Origin: Bacteroidaceae bacterium
GTDB lineage: Bacteria; Bacteroidota; Bacteroidia; Bacteroidales; Bacteroidaceae
DNA length: 64,000 nucleotides
Direction of reading: 5' to 3'
Assembly (NCBI GenBank): GCA_017427065.1
Contig: JAFRTL010000016.1
Span: 124,001-188,000, forward strand
The notes under the pieces are model-generated. The model was not told the DNA's origin and made no database searches. It worked only from the letters and a program-made list of their open reading frames with translations. Positions within the stretch are counted from its first letter, which is position 1. Each line of letters opens with the position of its first letter. The position numbers and the translations under genes were made by a program. Below, piece by piece: positions 25,499 through 34,580 of the stretch.

Positions 25499-26579
25499 AA
25501 TAGATTTTTTAGTTAGTGTCCGATGTCTGACTTATAATCATGCTGCATACATAAGAGATACAATGGACGGTTTTTGTATGCAACAAACATATTTCCCTTT
25601 TGTATGTGTGATTCTTGATGATGCTAGTACTGATGGTGAGCAAGAAGTAATAAAGAATTATTTAGCACTTCATTTTGAAGAATCTGGAGAAGGACAGATT
25701 GAAGAAACCAATGATTATGTTTTATCTTTTTCAAGGCATAAGCATAATAAGAATTGCTTTTTTGCTGTTTATTTTTTGAAAACCAATCATTTTGGAAAGA
25801 AAGCTAAAGCTCCATATTTAGAGCGTTGGGAAAAGTGGGCTAAATATGTGGCATATTGTGAAGGTGATGATTATTGGTTGGATGAAAATAAAATACAGTT
25901 ACAGGTGGATTACATGGAGAATAATTCAAATTGCTCAATGACTTGTTCCCGAACAAAGTATTATTCACAGAAACTAAATCGATATAATAAAGAACAATAT
26001 TGCAGGAAAGGAAATGGCTTTTTAAATATTGAAGATGTAATTTATAGGCAAGGTTTGTACATCTCGACCTGTAGTGTGATGTTCAGATATAGTATAATGG
26101 AACATTATCCAAGTTATTGTCGTAGGTGTCTTATTGGTGATTATCCGCTTCAATTATATGCGGCATTAGTAGGTTCTATTTATTATTTTGATAACGTGAT
26201 GTCCGTATATAGAGTGGATAATAGTGAATCTTGGATGGGGAGGCAGGCTTCTGTCCGAGGAACTATTGATGAAAAGAGGCTCGCAATAATGGATTCAACT
26301 TTGGACATGCTATCAGGTTTCTTGGAGGATTATCCTAAATATAGTTCTTTTTTTAAAAATAAAATTGCAGAGTATATAAACAGAGGACTCCCTTATAGAA
26401 GAAGGTCCTCTCGTACAGACATAGCTGAGTATATCAATCACTTCCAGAATTATGTTAATCAATATAAGTTATTTTGGAGAATAGATTTAGCAATTCGGAA
26501 GATTCGTATTCCTGGAGTAAGGACAATTTATACAAAATTGTTTATGGGGCAGTTCTATGAAAAAACTATAAGTTGTTAA
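25491..26579 (+). CDS. Glycosyltransferase family 2
   Basis: A 362-residue GT-A-fold glycosyltransferase. It begins with FLVSVRCLTYNHAAYIRDTMDG, then VCVILDDASTDGEQEVI (nucleotide-binding Asp) and CEGDDYWLDENKIQLQVDYM (the DxD-like metal site). The family adds a sugar from a nucleotide-sugar donor to the growing lipid-linked repeat on the cytoplasmic face. It is one of only two or three recognisable sugar transferases here, so the repeat unit may be short or other transferases lie outside the window. Donor specificity is unknown. Confidence 0.9.
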   Translation: MDKIDFLVSVRCLTYNHAAYIRDTMDGFCMQQTYFPFVCVILDDASTDGEQEVIKNYLALHFEESGEGQIEETNDYVLSFSRHKHNKNCFFAVYFLKTNHFGKKAKAPYLERWEKWAKYVAYCEGDDYWLDENKIQLQVDYMENNSNCSMTCSRTKYYSQKLNRYNKEQYCRKGNGFLNIEDVIYRQGLYISTCSVMFRYSIMEHYPSYCRRCLIGDYPLQLYAALVGSIYYFDNVMSVYRVDNSESWMGRQASVRGTIDEKRLAIMDSTLDMLSGFLEDYPKYSSFFKNKIAEYINRGLPYRRRSSRTDIAEYINHFQNYVNQYKLFWRIDLAIRKIRIPGVRTIYTKLFMGQFYEKTISC

Positions 26580-26590
26580 AATTGTATGGA

Positions 26591-27775
26591 ATGACGGCTT
26601 TTATTTATGACTTGTTACTTATCTCAATGCTTCTTTCTCTGTATTTATCAGGGAAAGAACTAAAAAGAGTGGATTCTCTAAAATCAAAAGCTGTTATTTT
26701 AGGAATTCTTTTTTATACATTTAATGTTGGACTAAGATATGGAAGAGGTATAGATTATAATTTATATGGACAGAGATACGAGTCTTTTTTAATGGGAGGT
26801 GATTTTGATTATGAAATAGGATTTGTTGCTGTCGCAAAATTATTGTCATTTTTAGGCGTTTCTTGGCAAGGTTTTGTCCTTTTTTTGAGTTTTGTTTTTA
26901 TTTTTTCAACTATCTATTTCATAAGGAATTATAGAGAAATTGTCCCTTATGCACTTCCACTTTTTGCTCTTTTCTCATTGTCTCGAGTTGAAAATATGGT
27001 AAGATGGTATTTCGGTTTCTCTTTTTTACTTATAGGACTTTCATTTTTATTAAAAGAGAATGACAAGAAGGTACTCCTATATTTTATTTTCAGTTTTTTA
27101 GCATGTTGCTTCCATTTAGCATTAGCACCAGTTAGTATTCTCTATTTTATCATATATAATTGTAAAACTATATTTTTACGTCCGATTGTAACTATTGGTC
27201 TTTTTTATATTATCGGTTTTTTCTTTCAGACCGATTTCATGTTAAGCTTAATAGATCTTATTAATAGGTATTCAATGTTATTGGGAGATTACGTTCATTA
27301 TGTAGATAATGCAGATTATTGGCTAGTTGGTGGATTTGCTGGAGCTGAAAGGAATGCATTCCCTGGTTTGACCATGCAATTGTTATTTATGGTAGTAGCT
27401 ATTTGGGGGTATAAGATTATAAAAGAGATGGACCATACATATATATTCGCGTATAATTTGTTTATCATTGGCTATTTAACGTTACCTATTGCAAGGCAAA
27501 TAGAATTATTTAGTAGATATAATGCAGTCTTTTATTTTTTTATTGCTGTAGTTTTTGCTAGTATCTTAAATAAAATATATGCTCAAAAATCTCTTAAGGT
27601 TCGCCCCATAGTAATAGTTTTTATTTCCCTCGTTTTTTTGAATTATGGTAGATTCGTTATTGTTGAACCTTTCAAAGGCAATAAAGACCATTATTTATAT
27701 GTGTGGGATAGAGATGGGAGAACTTACGATGAAATGTATGATACTTGGATAGATGATTTAATGTATAATAATTGA
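26591..27775 (+). CDS. EpsG/Wzy-like polysaccharide polymerase
   Basis: An integral membrane protein of about 394 residues with ten or more hydrophobic segments and a larger polar loop before the end. Features of the EpsG/Wzy family include NVGLRYGRGIDYNLYGQRYE near the N-terminus and FSRYNAVFYFF later. I start at the ATG at 26591 (MTAFIYDLL); a TTG at 26573 would overlap the glycosyltransferase gene. It likely polymerises repeat units in the periplasm. Wzy proteins diverge strongly, so the call rests on topology, motif and neighbours. Confidence 0.82.
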   Translation: MTAFIYDLLLISMLLSLYLSGKELKRVDSLKSKAVILGILFYTFNVGLRYGRGIDYNLYGQRYESFLMGGDFDYEIGFVAVAKLLSFLGVSWQGFVLFLSFVFIFSTIYFIRNYREIVPYALPLFALFSLSRVENMVRWYFGFSFLLIGLSFLLKENDKKVLLYFIFSFLACCFHLALAPVSILYFIIYNCKTIFLRPIVTIGLFYIIGFFFQTDFMLSLIDLINRYSMLLGDYVHYVDNADYWLVGGFAGAERNAFPGLTMQLLFMVVAIWGYKIIKEMDHTYIFAYNLFIIGYLTLPIARQIELFSRYNAVFYFFIAVVFASILNKIYAQKSLKVRPIVIVFISLVFLNYGRFVIVEPFKGNKDHYLYVWDRDGRTYDEMYDTWIDDLMYNN

Positions 27776-27804
27776 TTAATTATTCAGAGATTTGAATACT
27801 TTTT

Positions 27805-29151
27805 ATGAAGAAAGTTATAACATATGGCACATATGACCTTCTGCATCAAGGGCATATTAATCTCCTGAAAAGAGCTAAAGCTTTAGGTGATTATCTCATT
27901 GTAGGGGTTACTAATGATAATTTCGACCGCGAGCGAGGGAAACTGAATGTTCGTAATAACGTCTTAGAGCGAGTGGATGCAGTTCGAGCAACAGGCCTAG
28001 CTGATCAGATAATTATTGAAGACTATGTCGGTCAGAAAATCGATGATATACAGAAATATGATGTAGATATATTTGCCATTGGATCGGATTGGGAAGGTAA
28101 GTTTGATTACCTAAATGAGTTCTGTGAGGTAATCTATTTACCACGTACAGAGGGCATTTCATCGACGATGTTACGTGAAGAATTGCAGAAAACTATTCGA
28201 ATAGGAGTTGTCGGTGCTGGTAGAATAGCTAAGAGATTTGTTCCAGAGTGCAAAGTGGTGAGTGCCGTAGAAGTTACAGATGTGTATGATATAGACAGAG
28301 ATGCTTCTTGTGAACTGGCAAAGCAGAATTCATTAATTCATATTTCTCAGTCGTATGGTGAACTTGTAGATAATGTTGATGCTGTTTATGTGGCAACTCC
28401 ACACCTTAGTCATTATTCTTTGTCGAGATATGCTTTGGAGAACGGGAAGCATGTGCTATGTGAAACTCCACTTGTACTTAACGAAGGTGAAGCTCGTGAA
28501 TTGTTTAAACTTGCAGAAGAAAAGGGCGTAGTGTTGATGGAAGCAAACAAAACTGCTCATTCTCCTGCTTTCAATCATCTTGTCACAATGGTTAAAAGTG
28601 GATTAATAGGTGATGTTGTGGATATTAGTGCTTCTGAATCTAAACTATGGGGTGAGAGGTTTACTCGTGAACTAGATGAAAGTCAGGCTGGAGGTTCGAT
28701 GTTTGAACTCGGATCCTATCCGTTGTTGCCAATTGTGAAACTGATGGGTGTTGATTATTTGAATATCAACTTTTATGCTAAAATGCAGAATGGTGTGGAT
28801 GTTTATACCCGTGGAGTTATCCGTTATCCAAATGGCATTTGCTCATTTCAGTTGGGCCTAGGCGTAAAGACAGAAGGTAATTTAGTGATATCAGGAACAA
28901 AAGGGTACGCTTATGTACCTTCCCCATGGTGGCTGACGGATTATTATGAGTTTAGATTTGAAGACCAGAACCAAAACAAAAAGTTTTTTTATAAATGGGA
29001 TGGAGCAGGATTGAGATATGAAATTCAGGAGTTTGTTTCATGTATTTATAACCATCGTTTTAGTACAGCTCGCTTGAGAAGAAAAGAAAGTATTGTTTTG
29101 GCAGGAATTATGCAGAGATTCGTTGAACGTATAAATTTTATGGAAATCTGA
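27805..29151 (+). CDS. Glycerol-3-phosphate-type cytidylyltransferase fused to Gfo/Idh/MocA oxidoreductase
   Basis: A 448-residue fusion. Residues 1-131 are a TagD/GCT-type cytidylyltransferase: VITYGTYDLLHQGHINLL with the HxGH motif, and RTEGISSTMLRE at its end. Residues 132-448 are an NAD(P)-dependent Gfo/Idh/MocA oxidoreductase: RIGVVGAGRIAKRF, YVATPHLSHY, VLCETPLVLNEGEAREL and MEANKTAHSPAF. The first half should make CDP-glycerol or a similar CDP-polyol; the second half may produce the polyol phosphate or oxidise/reduce a related sugar. Followed after one base by a LicD gene and later by a TagB/TagF-like transferase, which could use the product. Confidence 0.88.
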   Translation: MKKVITYGTYDLLHQGHINLLKRAKALGDYLIVGVTNDNFDRERGKLNVRNNVLERVDAVRATGLADQIIIEDYVGQKIDDIQKYDVDIFAIGSDWEGKFDYLNEFCEVIYLPRTEGISSTMLREELQKTIRIGVVGAGRIAKRFVPECKVVSAVEVTDVYDIDRDASCELAKQNSLIHISQSYGELVDNVDAVYVATPHLSHYSLSRYALENGKHVLCETPLVLNEGEARELFKLAEEKGVVLMEANKTAHSPAFNHLVTMVKSGLIGDVVDISASESKLWGERFTRELDESQAGGSMFELGSYPLLPIVKLMGVDYLNINFYAKMQNGVDVYTRGVIRYPNGICSFQLGLGVKTEGNLVISGTKGYAYVPSPWWLTDYYEFRFEDQNQNKKFFYKWDGAGLRYEIQEFVSCIYNHRFSTARLRRKESIVLAGIMQRFVERINFMEI

Positions 29152-29152
29152 A

Positions 29153-29980
29153 ATGAGGGAGATGTCTGTTCAGGAAATAAGAGATGTTAGTCTAGAAATC
29201 TTGCGTGATGTGCATAACTTTTGTGTAAAGAATAACATTCGGTACACGTTACAGGGTGGAACTCTTTTGGGGGCTATTCGACATAAAGGATTTATCCCAT
29301 GGGATGATGATATAGATATTGCTATGCCACGACCGGATTATATGCGTTTTATAAAAACGTATACATCAGAAAACGGCTTTGTAGCGTTTTCGAGAGAATT
29401 GCCTGAATATAAAAACTCTGTGTTTATTGCTTTCACAAGAATATGTGATGTCAGAAGATCTTATGTCGATGATTCTTTATTGCCATGGACATCCAGAAAC
29501 AAAGGAGTCTGGATAGATTTGTTTCCGCTTGATGGAGTGGAAGACTCTATTTCAAGGCTGAAGTGGAGATTGAAAAAGATGTGCTTTTATTGGTCTCAAG
29601 GCAATGCTCTTAGATCGGCTCATAATCCCTTCCCTCCTATTACTCGGTTTAGAAAGTTCTGTCATATGATAATTAAAAAGATATTTGTCATGTTTTTATC
29701 ATATAATGCCATTGACAAACATATTGAAGAATGCCAGAAGGTGAATTATCAAGATGCTAACTTTTATTGTAACTTGGCTTTCATGAGATACGGCATTAGA
29801 GAACGTCACCGAAAAAAAGTTCTTGAGGATACCATTTTAGCTCCATTTGAAAAGGACTTTTTTTTTATTATGAAGGGGTATGATGAGGCTCTTAAAGAAA
29901 AATATGGAGATTATATGCAATTGCCTCCTGAAGGGAAACGGGTTAGGGGACATGATTATAACAAGTATTACTGGAAATAG
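29153..29980 (+). CDS. LicD-family phosphotransferase, copy 2
   Basis: A 275-residue LicD protein with RYTLQGGTLLGAIRHKGFIPW followed by the DDDIDIAMPR Asp cluster, GVWIDLFPLDGVED, and the end YGDYMQLPPEGKR. The same C-terminal YGDYMxLPPE block occurs in copy 3. It lies one base after the cytidylyltransferase fusion, so a CDP-polyol made there is its most likely donor. It is the most classical LicD of the three. Confidence 0.92.
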   Translation: MREMSVQEIRDVSLEILRDVHNFCVKNNIRYTLQGGTLLGAIRHKGFIPWDDDIDIAMPRPDYMRFIKTYTSENGFVAFSRELPEYKNSVFIAFTRICDVRRSYVDDSLLPWTSRNKGVWIDLFPLDGVEDSISRLKWRLKKMCFYWSQGNALRSAHNPFPPITRFRKFCHMIIKKIFVMFLSYNAIDKHIEECQKVNYQDANFYCNLAFMRYGIRERHRKKVLEDTILAPFEKDFFFIMKGYDEALKEKYGDYMQLPPEGKRVRGHDYNKYYWK

Positions 29981-29987
29981 GAGATAG

Positions 29988-30926
29988 ATGAAAAATACAC
30001 TATACTGTTTAATCATATTGCTCATTAGTATTATCTCGGCTAATGCGCAGGAGAATTCTCACTTTAACTTATTTTCTACTGAAGGAGATTGGGGGCAGAG
30101 TGTCGCAAATTATGGAAAATATATTATCTCCGTAAAAGACCGGTTGTCATCTGCTTTATTGTATGATCTTGAGGAGAATAAAAGAGTTTACAGATTATTC
30201 TTGACTCCTCATGAAGAAAGAAATGGGAGTACATTGATTTACCATTGCAACCAATGCAACTTTGGAAGCGAAAAGTATGATGAGCAGGATATGTTCCCTT
30301 TGCTATATATAAATCAGCGTAACCCTGCAGACTCTATTGGTGCCTTGATTACAGCATACAGGATCGTTCCGAAATTGGATGAGAATGATTCTATCGTTTC
30401 TTTCTCAATGGACCTTATTCAGAGCATATATCTTCCGTTGATGACTGATGAGAACTGTTTGGGTAATCCCAATATGGTAATAGATACTAAAAAAAATGTC
30501 TTTTATACATACAGTAGAAACAATAATAGGAAAGCTTCTAACTATGGAAAAGGAATGATCTCAAAATTCAAAATGCCGAGTCTATATAAGGATGGGAGTA
30601 TCCAAGAAGTTGTTCGCTTAACAGATGATGACATATTAGATTCTTTTAAATGTGATTTTAATATGTTTAATGCCCAAGGTGGATTTTTTAGAAAAGGAAA
30701 ATTATATTTTGTGCAAGGAATGCCAAGTAAAACACCAAGCAATAATTATATATATTTCAGAGAGATAAATCTAAAAAAGAAAAAACAAACTAGGGTGGTA
30801 GATATGTTAGCTTTAGGATTCGATAAAGAGCCAGAAGGTTGCTGGTTTTATAATGGTAAGGTCATGATTTCTGTGGTTGGTAAAGAATTCTATGAGCTTA
30901 CAAGTGAGATGTTTAAAGTAAAATAG
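29988..30926 (+). CDS. Secreted protein of unknown function, possible beta-propeller
   Basis: I do not recognise a named family with certainty. The 312-residue protein has a clear signal peptide (MKNTLYCLIILLISIISANAQ), so it is exported. The mature part is rich in beta-strand-like stretches with repeated Y-x-hydrophobic-x patterns (YGKYIISVKD, SALLYDLEENKRVYRL, VFYTYSRNNN, GKLYFVQGM, GKVMISVVG), which suggest a bladed propeller as seen in some Bacteroidetes TolB-like proteins. It lies between a LicD gene and an SDR gene with short gaps, so it is co-transcribed with the capsule genes. A periplasmic role in capsule assembly is a guess from context. Confidence 0.6.
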   Translation: MKNTLYCLIILLISIISANAQENSHFNLFSTEGDWGQSVANYGKYIISVKDRLSSALLYDLEENKRVYRLFLTPHEERNGSTLIYHCNQCNFGSEKYDEQDMFPLLYINQRNPADSIGALITAYRIVPKLDENDSIVSFSMDLIQSIYLPLMTDENCLGNPNMVIDTKKNVFYTYSRNNNRKASNYGKGMISKFKMPSLYKDGSIQEVVRLTDDDILDSFKCDFNMFNAQGGFFRKGKLYFVQGMPSKTPSNNYIYFREINLKKKKQTRVVDMLALGFDKEPEGCWFYNGKVMISVVGKEFYELTSEMFKVK

Positions 30927-30935
30927 GTTTTTATT

Positions 30936-31682
30936 ATGAGAAAAGCTTTAGTTGTTGGCGGTTCTAATGGAATTGGTTTGTCAATTGCCACAGAGCTTGC
31001 TAATCGCAATGAAATAGAACATATTTATATAGTAGACAAAAGCCCTATTCTTCCAGAGTATGAAAATATAAAATTTTCATTCAAACAATTTGATTTGAAC
31101 TCTAAAGATTATAGCTTGTTTGACGATTTCAATGATATAGATACATTGATGATTACTGCAGGTTTTGGCAGATTGGCTTTGTTTAAAGATGTTGGGGAAC
31201 AACATATTATAGATAGCTTTAACGTCAATACGATTGCAGTCCTTAGGCTAATAAATAGATTCTATTCGAAGCTAGAGGCGAATGAAGACTTCTATTGTGG
31301 AGTTATGGTAAGTATAGCAGGCTTTATGTCTTCACCTTTTTTTTCTGTTTATGGTGCAACTAAAGCAGCGCTTAAGATTTTTATAGAGAGCGTAAATGTT
31401 GAACTTGAGAAAGCAGGAACTTCTAATCGAATTCTAAATGTTTCTCCAGGTTCTATAAAAGGAACAGGCTTTAATCAAGGTAAAACAGATCTGAGTCAAA
31501 CCGAAGGATTGGCAAAAGAAATTATAAATCATTTAGAAGCTAAAGATGATTTGTTTATTCCTAAATATGAAGAAGTATTTAAAAATGTTTTAGAGAGATA
31601 TCATAGAGATTTTAGAGCAGAGGGGCTTCATAGTTATGAGTATAAATTGAATAGTGGTAGAATTAAAGATTGTCAAAAATGA
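30936..31682 (+). CDS. Short-chain dehydrogenase/reductase
   Basis: A 248-residue SDR with VVGGSNGIGLSIA (cofactor loop), ITAGFGRLA in place of the usual NNAG, Ser in VSIAGF and the Tyr-Lys pair in YGATKAALK. The C-terminal part (NVSPGSIKGTGFN) is typical. It may reduce or oxidise a polyol phosphate or a sugar linked to the CDP-dependent steps nearby, since it is coupled by ATGA overlap to the CDP-glycerol-type transferase. Unlike the FabG-like gene at 17124 it lacks the VTGxxxxVDGG ending, which argues against acyl-carrier chemistry. Confidence 0.82.
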   Translation: MRKALVVGGSNGIGLSIATELANRNEIEHIYIVDKSPILPEYENIKFSFKQFDLNSKDYSLFDDFNDIDTLMITAGFGRLALFKDVGEQHIIDSFNVNTIAVLRLINRFYSKLEANEDFYCGVMVSIAGFMSSPFFSVYGATKAALKIFIESVNVELEKAGTSNRILNVSPGSIKGTGFNQGKTDLSQTEGLAKEIINHLEAKDDLFIPKYEEVFKNVLERYHRDFRAEGLHSYEYKLNSGRIKDCQK

Positions 31683-32893
31683 ATTATCGTTCCTATAGGA
31701 CATTTCTAGGTCGTAGTTTACATTATAAAAAATTTCTATGGCCAATAAATGCGCTATTATTCAATTTATGTAAGTTGTATCCATATAGGGATAAACGGTT
31801 ATGGGTTTTTGGGGCTATACGTGGAGAGAAATATGATGATAATTCAAGATATTTGTTTGAATATGTTAATGAGCATGCTGACGGGAAAATTCGTGCTGTT
31901 TGGCTATCGTCTGTTGGCGATGTGGTTGCTTATGTGAGGAGTCTTGGTTATGAAGCATATAATGTATATTCTATTAATGGATTTAAAGCAGCAATAAGCG
32001 CAGGAGTGGCTTTTTATACTCATGGTCTTCATGATTTTGGGCATTTCCCAATGCTTGGAGGTGCAACTATAGTTAGCCTTTGGCATGGTTTTAGCTTTAA
32101 ACAAATATACAATAGTAAATATAAAGGTTTTGCTGTGTTGCTAAAAAGAATAGTTGATGGCGTGTTTTCTTGGGTACAAAGAGATTATTCAATGGTCTCG
32201 TCAACTTATGTACTCAATCAAACATTAAAAGAGTTTAAAATAAAAGATTCTTCTTCTATTTTTATTACAGGGCAGCCTCGAAATGATGCACTTTTTTATA
32301 ATACTGATTGCAATGTGGTTAAAAAAGATATTTTTATTAGTAATAGAAAAGTGATTTCTTTTATGCCTACATATAGAGCTAAGGGACAATCTTCAGGAAC
32401 CTTGAAAGATATCGTAGATGAGTTAGTTGAAAATGAAGAGTTAAATTTGTTTCTGAAGGAAAATAATTTTTTGTTCATAATTAAGCTACATCCGTCAACT
32501 CCAGAATTTTCAATAGCGGATAACGATAATTTTTCTATTCTTTCTTATAAAGAGGTAGAATCAAATCAAGACTTGTTAAAACTTACAGATATTTTGGTAA
32601 CAGATTATTCTGGGGTATTTGTTGATTATGCATTATTAAATAGACCAATAGTATTTTATACTCCAGACGAAAAAGATTTTTACAATTATTCTGAGACACT
32701 TGATGAGGATGCCAATAAAGTTATGATGCTTTCAAAAGCATATAATCCACACGAATTGGTAGAGAGGTTGAAGCATCCTACTTCGGAAGTAGCTAAAGTT
32801 ACAAATGAGTTTTTTTTAGATACATCTTTGAAGGGTACGTGCTTTTGTGATAATGTCTTTAAAGCGATGTTAAACATTAAGGGTATAGATTAA
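31679..32893 (+). CDS. CDP-glycerol glycerophosphotransferase-like (TagB/TagF family)
   Basis: I start at the ATG overlapping the SDR stop (31679, MNYRSYRTFLG). The roughly 404-residue protein has the TagB/TagF core: IVSLWHGFSFKQI, FITGQPRNDALFY, FIIKLHPSTPEF and ILVTDYSGVFVDYALLNRPIVFY (in pieces), including the His and Asp/Ser positions conserved for CDP-glycerol or CDP-ribitol. The family moves polyol-phosphate onto a lipid-linked sugar in wall teichoic acid synthesis. In a Gram-negative capsule locus it points to a polyol-phosphate in the polymer. The donor is probably made by the fusion at 27805. Confidence 0.9.
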   Translation: MNYRSYRTFLGRSLHYKKFLWPINALLFNLCKLYPYRDKRLWVFGAIRGEKYDDNSRYLFEYVNEHADGKIRAVWLSSVGDVVAYVRSLGYEAYNVYSINGFKAAISAGVAFYTHGLHDFGHFPMLGGATIVSLWHGFSFKQIYNSKYKGFAVLLKRIVDGVFSWVQRDYSMVSSTYVLNQTLKEFKIKDSSSIFITGQPRNDALFYNTDCNVVKKDIFISNRKVISFMPTYRAKGQSSGTLKDIVDELVENEELNLFLKENNFLFIIKLHPSTPEFSIADNDNFSILSYKEVESNQDLLKLTDILVTDYSGVFVDYALLNRPIVFYTPDEKDFYNYSETLDEDANKVMMLSKAYNPHELVERLKHPTSEVAKVTNEFFLDTSLKGTCFCDNVFKAMLNIKGID

Positions 32894-32897
32894 AAAG

Positions 32898-33692
32898 ATG
32901 AAATTGATTACAGGAATTGAAGAAATCCATGATTATTTGTTGAATTTAGCTAAAGTCTTTCATCATATATGCACAAATAATAATATTGGTTATTATATGG
33001 CTTATGGAACAATGCTTGGTGCTATAAGGCATAAAGGGTTTATCCCATGGGATGATGATATGGACTTCTATGTGGACAGAAAAGATGTGACAGAACTAAA
33101 AAGATGTTTGACTAAAGAATTACCTTCTTATTTAAGATTGATAGATTATAATAATTCAAGAGAGGTAACATATGATCTTATAAAGATAGAAGATACGAGA
33201 ACTACTATGATTCAGAAGCATAAGAAGAATATGAGCTTTGCATCTGGTGTCTATATTGATGTATTTATTTTAGATCATGTTGAAAATGATTTTAGTTTCT
33301 TTTCACAGAACTGGATTGATTTTTATTTGAAGAAAATACAGTCTGCAAGATTTCTAGATAGTGATGATAGACCAATAAAAGAAAAATTATGTTCATATCT
33401 TGTGAAGTTCTTTTTATATCCCTTAAAATTTGAAACTATTCCTGATTATATAAATAGGACTTCTCAGAAACAAGACGGTCCTTTCTTGTATAATCATGCA
33501 GAAAGTAAAATGGGCCGATGTTTCCTACCTGAGGTTTTCGGGACTCCGAAATTGTATGATTTTGAAGACACACAATTGTATGGTTTGTGTGAATATGATG
33601 AATATTTGAAAACTTATTATGGTGATTATATGAAACTTCCTCCAGAGGATGAAAGAGAAACTCATATTGTGGATCTTTATATGAAAGACTAA
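32898..33692 (+). CDS. LicD-family phosphotransferase, copy 3
   Basis: A 264-residue LicD protein with MAYGTMLGAIRHKGFIPW followed by DDDMDFYVDR, FASGVYIDVFILDHVE and the end YGDYMKLPPEDERE. The Asp cluster is kept, so it should be active. It starts 4 bases after the TagB/TagF-like gene. Three LicD copies of different sequence suggest at least two different phospho-substituents or acceptors. Confidence 0.9.
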   Translation: MKLITGIEEIHDYLLNLAKVFHHICTNNNIGYYMAYGTMLGAIRHKGFIPWDDDMDFYVDRKDVTELKRCLTKELPSYLRLIDYNNSREVTYDLIKIEDTRTTMIQKHKKNMSFASGVYIDVFILDHVENDFSFFSQNWIDFYLKKIQSARFLDSDDRPIKEKLCSYLVKFFLYPLKFETIPDYINRTSQKQDGPFLYNHAESKMGRCFLPEVFGTPKLYDFEDTQLYGLCEYDEYLKTYYGDYMKLPPEDERETHIVDLYMKD

Positions 33693-33821
33693 GGAACTGA
33701 TTTTCATAATACAACGATTAACTGTTGGATGTATAAAGAGTTTCTTTTTACTTTTGGTGATATTATAGTAAATGCTTTCACATGCCTTTGTGCGCGTTAA
33801 TTATAGGTGTATTTGATTTTC

Positions 33822-34577
33822 ATGAGCAGTACTACTATCTTAAACATAGATATCATAAATATAGATAGAGAAGAGTTTCTATCAGTTCTTGATAAGGGAG
33901 TTTTAATAACTCCGAATCTAGATCATTTGATTAAGCTTCAATATGATAAAGAGTTTTATGATTGTTATAAAAGGGCTGATTGGGTAGTATGCGATAGTAG
34001 GGTACTCTGTCTCTTATCGAGACTTCTGAGAAATCCAATTCAAGAAGCCATTCCAGGTAGTAGTTTCTTTACATCATATTATATGTATCATAAAGATGAT
34101 CCTGATTGTAGGATTTTTCTTTTAGGCGCTAAAGAAGGGGTAGCACAGAAAGCGATGACAAAGATTAATGAAAGAGTTGGTCGCGATATCGTTATAGGAG
34201 CTCTTTCCCCATCTTTTGGTTTTGAGAATAATGAACAAGAGTGTAGTGAAATAGTTAAAACCATTAATGCGAGTGAGGCAAATGTGGTATTAGTAGGAGT
34301 GGGAGCACCCAAACAGGAAAAGTGGATATTTAAATTTAAAGAGCAAATGCCTAATATTAAGTTGTGGATGGCACTTGGGGCTACTATAGATTTTGAAGCA
34401 GGCAATATAAAACGGGCACCTCAATGGATGCAGACTTTGGGAATGGAATGGTTTTATCGTTTTTTGATGGAGCCTAAACGGCTTTTTAAAAGATATTTTA
34501 TAGATGACATGAGATTTTTCTATTATTTCTCAAAACAATTGTTGGGAGTATATAAGAATCCTTTTGCAAATAATTGA
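33822..34577 (+). CDS. WecG/TagA/CpsF-family glycosyltransferase
   Basis: I start at the ATG at 33822 (MSSTTILNIDI); a GTG 15 bases upstream is in frame but less likely. The 251-residue protein shows the WecG/TagA pattern: ITPNLDHLIKLQ, DWVVCDSRVLC (the catalytic Asp region), IPGSSFF, FLLGAKEGVAQKA and VGVGAPKQEKWI. The family adds an N-acetylmannosaminyl-type sugar to an undecaprenyl-diphosphate-linked GlcNAc. In teichoic acid synthesis TagA works just before TagB, which fits the TagB/TagF-like gene upstream. No initiating phosphoglycosyl transferase is seen in the window. Confidence 0.9.
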   Translation: MSSTTILNIDIINIDREEFLSVLDKGVLITPNLDHLIKLQYDKEFYDCYKRADWVVCDSRVLCLLSRLLRNPIQEAIPGSSFFTSYYMYHKDDPDCRIFLLGAKEGVAQKAMTKINERVGRDIVIGALSPSFGFENNEQECSEIVKTINASEANVVLVGVGAPKQEKWIFKFKEQMPNIKLWMALGATIDFEAGNIKRAPQWMQTLGMEWFYRFLMEPKRLFKRYFIDDMRFFYYFSKQLLGVYKNPFANN

Positions 34578-34580
34578 AAT

